Position numbers and translations under genes: made by a program. A stretch of 52,363 bases of DNA from Oscillospiraceae bacterium. GTDB taxonomy: Bacteria; Bacillota; Clostridia; Oscillospirales; Acutalibacteraceae. The stretch is taken from the NCBI GenBank assembly GCA_910574995.1, contig CAJTCS010000014.1, positions 1 to 52,363 on the forward strand, in the 5' to 3' direction. Below are positions 49,927 through 52,363 of the stretch, piece after piece. Positions within the stretch are counted from its first letter, which is position 1; every line of letters starts with the position of its first letter. Below the pieces are notes generated by a model. It made no database searches, had not been told where the DNA came from, and saw only the letters and a program-made list of their open reading frames with translations.

Positions 49927-49953
49927 AGGGCTGCGGTTGGCGCCGCAGCCTTT
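49927..49953 (+). terminator. Terminator after the SleB-like gene
   Basis: AGGGCTGCGG-ttggcg-CCGCAGCCTTT forms an 8-10-bp stem with a short T-run. A second hairpin, GGCCCCACA...TGTGGGGCC, follows at about 49973-50007. Confidence 0.7.
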
Positions 49954-50012
49954 CCCGCGTCTTCCCAGCATGCGGCCCCACAAGCGCCTGCCGCGTGCTG
50001 TGGGGCCAGCAT

Positions 50013-50041
50013 TTGACAACAGAGGGAAAGTGCATTATAAT
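50013..50041 (+). promoter_or_regulatory. Consensus promoter of greA-lysS
   Basis: TTGACA (50013-50018) and TATAAT (50036-50041), both perfect, are separated by 17 bases. The greA start is 39 bases further. Confidence 0.92.
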
Positions 50042-50079
50042 AATACAACGACAAAAACCGTAAAGGATGGATATACGCT

Positions 50080-50562
50080 ATGGCAGACAAACAGATCTTT
50101 GTGACAGAAGAAGGCCTGGCCGCCTTGGAGAAGGAGCTGGAGTACCTGAAAACGGTGCGCCGCAAGGAAGTGGCCGAGAAGATTAAGGTTGCCCTTTCTT
50201 TTGGCGACCTTTCTGAGAACAGTGAATATGACGAGGCCAAAAACGACCAGGCCATTATGGAGGCCCGCATTGCCGACGTAGAGGTGATGCTGAAGAACGC
50301 CGTGGTCATTGACGAAAGCGAGCTGAACAACGAAACGGTACACATCGGCTCGAAAATAGAGGTAAACGTGACCTCGCCCACTGGGAAAAAGTCTACCAAG
50401 GATTACAAGATCGTGGGCTCTAACGAGGCCGACCCCAGGGGCGGTAAGATTTCGGACGAATCGGCCGTAGGCAAGGCCCTTCTGGGGGCCGTGGTGGGGC
50501 AGACCGTAGAAGTAGAGACCCCGGCTGGGATCTCCCGGTATCAGGTGGTCACCATTTCGTAA
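50080..50562 (+). CDS. greA: Transcription elongation factor GreA
   Basis: The 160-residue factor rescues backtracked RNA polymerase by promoting transcript cleavage. It has the long coiled-coil N-terminus (LEKELEYLKTVRRKEVAEKI, ALSFGDLSENSEYDEAKNDQ) with the acidic tip DLSENSEYDEAK, and the C-terminal globular domain (KISDESAVGKALLG, VGQTVEVETPAG). Its length is standard. It is the first gene after the promoter and precedes lysS by 35 bases. Confidence 0.95.
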   Translation: MADKQIFVTEEGLAALEKELEYLKTVRRKEVAEKIKVALSFGDLSENSEYDEAKNDQAIMEARIADVEVMLKNAVVIDESELNNETVHIGSKIEVNVTSPTGKKSTKDYKIVGSNEADPRGGKISDESAVGKALLGAVVGQTVEVETPAGISRYQVVTIS

Positions 50563-50597
50563 GACCGCACACTCAATAGGGAAAGGATGTGGCCGAT

Positions 50598-52106
50598 ATG
50601 GCTGAAAAGAATACCCAGGCCCAAGGTGGCCAGGAGGTACAGGACCTAAAGGAAATTTTACAGATACGCCGGAACAAGCTGTTCGCCATGCAGGAAAAGG
50701 GCCAGGACCCATACCGGGCCGTCTCTTTCGATGTCCAGCAGAAAGCCCAGGAGATCGTAGACGGCTTCGAGGCGGGGTATGAGGGCAAGCAGGTGTCTGT
50801 GGCTGGGCGTATTATGAGCCGCCGGGGCATGGGCAAGGTCTCGTTTATGGACCTGCGGGACAGTTCTGGCCGCATCCAGCTATATGCCAAAATAGACGTG
50901 ATGGGCGAAGAGCCCTATAAGGCCATGCAGGCCGCCCTGGACATAGGCGACATCGTAGGGGTAAAGGGCGAGGCTTTCCGCACCCAGCGGGGGGAGATAT
51001 CCATCAAGGTAAGTTCTTTGTCCATACTTAGCAAGGCCCTTCTGCCTTTGCCGGAAAAATACCATGGGCTCACCAATACGGACGCCCGATACCGCCAGCG
51101 GTATCTGGACCTGATTATGAATCCGGAAAGCCGGGAGGTGTTCCTCAAGCGTTCCCGTATCGTGAGTACCGTACGGGAATACCTGGACGGCAAGGGCTTT
51201 TTAGAGGTAGAGACGCCGATTTTGCACACGCAGGCTGGCGGCGCGGCAGCCCGGCCCTTCATCACCCACCACAATACCTTGGATCTGGATATGTACCTGC
51301 GCATCGCCCTCGAGCTGCATTTGAAGAGGCTGATCGTGGGCGGGTTTGACCGGGTGTATGAGATCGGGCACAATTTCCGCAACGAGGGCATGGACACCCG
51401 GCACAACCCGGAATTCACCATGCTGGAGCTGTACCAGGCCTATACGGACGTAAACGGCATGATGGATATCACCGAGGATATGATCCGTACCGTGGCCCAT
51501 AAGGTGTTGGGAACCGGCAAGGTACAGCGGGACGGGGTGGAAATCGATTTAGACAAACCCTTTGCCCGCCTTAGCATGGTGGATGCTGTGAAGCAGTATG
51601 CCGGGGTGGACTTTACCCATGTGGAAAGCCTGGAGCAGGCCCGGGCCCTGGCCAAAGAACGCCACATCGAGTATGAGGAGCGCCATAAGAAGGGGGACAT
51701 CCTGAATCTGTTTTTCGAGGCCTATTGCGAAGAAAAGCTGGTGCAGCCCACCTTCCTCACCGGCCATCCGGTGGACATCTCCCCCTTAGCCAAGCGGGAC
51801 CCGGAAAACCCTGAATATACCCAGCGGTTCGAACTGTTTATCTGCGGTGGGGAATTCGCCAACGCTTTCAGCGAGCTTAACGACCCCATCGACCAGCGCC
51901 AGCGTTTTGAAGCCCAGGCTGCCCTGAAAGCGGCTGGGGACGAAGAAGCCTGCGATGTGGACGAAGATTTCCTTACGGCCCTAGAGTATGGCATGCCTCC
52001 CACCGGAGGTATGGGGATCGGTATCGACCGCCTTGTAATGCTGTTGACCGGCGCGCCCTCCATCCGGGATGTGCTGCTGTTCCCCACCATGAAGCCGCTG
52101 GAGTGA
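50598..52106 (+). CDS. lysS: Lysyl-tRNA synthetase, class II
   Basis: The 502-residue enzyme charges tRNA-Lys. The N-terminal OB-fold (VSVAGRIMSRRGMGKVSFMD) binds the anticodon. The catalytic core has motif 1 (FLEVETPILHTQAGGAAARP), motif 2 (FRNEGMDTRHNPEFTMLE) and motif 3 (GMGIGIDRLVMLLTG). ATG 50598 or GTG 50589 are both possible; gaaagg at 50581-50586 is closer to a normal distance from 50598. It is co-transcribed with greA. Two terminator-like hairpins follow. Confidence 0.96.
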   Translation: MAEKNTQAQGGQEVQDLKEILQIRRNKLFAMQEKGQDPYRAVSFDVQQKAQEIVDGFEAGYEGKQVSVAGRIMSRRGMGKVSFMDLRDSSGRIQLYAKIDVMGEEPYKAMQAALDIGDIVGVKGEAFRTQRGEISIKVSSLSILSKALLPLPEKYHGLTNTDARYRQRYLDLIMNPESREVFLKRSRIVSTVREYLDGKGFLEVETPILHTQAGGAAARPFITHHNTLDLDMYLRIALELHLKRLIVGGFDRVYEIGHNFRNEGMDTRHNPEFTMLELYQAYTDVNGMMDITEDMIRTVAHKVLGTGKVQRDGVEIDLDKPFARLSMVDAVKQYAGVDFTHVESLEQARALAKERHIEYEERHKKGDILNLFFEAYCEEKLVQPTFLTGHPVDISPLAKRDPENPEYTQRFELFICGGEFANAFSELNDPIDQRQRFEAQAALKAAGDEEACDVDEDFLTALEYGMPPTGGMGIGIDRLVMLLTGAPSIRDVLLFPTMKPLE

Positions 52107-52153
52107 GCGGGGACATTGCGGATAAAAAAAGAGCGATAGGGGCTTATAGAAAG

Positions 52154-52194
52154 GGAAGCGGGCACCTCCAAGCAAAAAAGAGGCGCCCGCTTCC
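52154..52194 (+). terminator. First hairpin after lysS
   Basis: GGAAGCGGGC-a-CCTC pairs with GAGG-c-GCCCGCTTCC around an A-rich loop, giving 14 bp and one mismatch. Confidence 0.75.
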
Positions 52195-52199
52195 TACAA

Positions 52200-52248
52200 A
52201 AACCGGCGGGGCATCCTGGACCAAAAGGATGCCCCGCCGGTTTATTTT
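52200..52248 (+). terminator. Terminator after lysS
   Basis: AAACCGGCGGGGCATCC pairs with GGATGCCCCGCCGGTTT as a perfect 17-bp stem, followed by ATTTTG. The remaining bases to the end of the window show no gene. Confidence 0.9.
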
Positions 52249-52363
52249 GAAAAAGCCAACCACTGGCTCTGCCAGTGGAGATAAAAAAGCTTTAGCTATG
52301 GACAAAAAAGGAACTCCCCGATAGATTAAAGTTAAGGTCTGCCAACCTAACTAAAAATATCGA

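Overview
The window looks like a high-GC Firmicute of the Oscillospirales/Clostridia type, probably from a gut. The evidence is strong ggagg-type ribosome binding sites, sigma-A promoters with 17-base spacers, SLH-domain surface proteins, a SleB-like hydrolase, a bile-salt-hydrolase-family enzyme, and conjugative-element genes typical of intestinal Clostridia. I cannot name a species from the sequence alone.

Bases 1 to about 19,000 are a patchwork of decayed mobile DNA. The first 11 kb is a collapsed conjugative element: DUF6075-like and DUF4314 proteins, a D12 adenine methylase, an AbrB-like protein, a split SpoVG-like gene, an SLH protein, a SpaA/NlpC-P60 surface protein, the C-terminus of a VirB4-like ATPase, a broken cytosine-5 methylase and an Rpn-type nuclease. 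A flavin reductase with its own promoter interrupts it. Small palindromes lie inside many of these genes. Next comes a LysR/LysE/class III aminotransferase cluster (11.6-14.4 kb). It is followed by prophage debris: a family A DNA polymerase fragment carrying a truncated intein, an HK97-type portal, and the start of a ClpP-like head protease fused to a permease tail. Three sigma-like genes close the region, the third truncated.

From 19 to 24.5 kb, mostly on the minus strand, lie a VanR/VanS/VanY-type set without ligase genes and several gene remnants: an M20 peptidase tail, a sugar isomerase joined to a GPH transporter tail, and a frameshifted AraC regulator.

From 24.6 kb to the end the DNA is ordinary compact chromosome. 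It contains a tandem PPK2 kinase, a CoA-disulfide-reductase/rhodanese/siroheme/ferredoxin fusion, the bile-salt-hydrolase-type enzyme, a UMF1 transporter, an L,D-transpeptidase with SLH domains, a PAS protein, RadC, release factor 2, a VanY homologue that has lost its catalytic residues, a ClC channel and a Gfo/Idh/MocA oxidoreductase. An aromatic amino acid operon follows (aroF-tyrA-aroB-aroA-aroC-pheA), then an acetyltransferase, luxS, a SleB-like hydrolase, greA and lysS.

The most interesting signals are: (1) a Phe/Tyr/Trp-rich 37-codon leader peptide, between a consensus promoter and a terminator with competing pairings, in front of the aromatic operon, which looks like an undescribed attenuator; (2) a pair of 54-base repeats inside the cytosine methylase with compensatory stem changes, plus a set of small palindromes seeded through the conjugative-element genes; (3) the catalytically dead VanY homologue; (4) the four-part redox fusion; and (5) structured leaders before the bile-salt-hydrolase-type gene and vanY. 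No tRNA, rRNA, CRISPR array, complete insertion sequence or integrase was seen.
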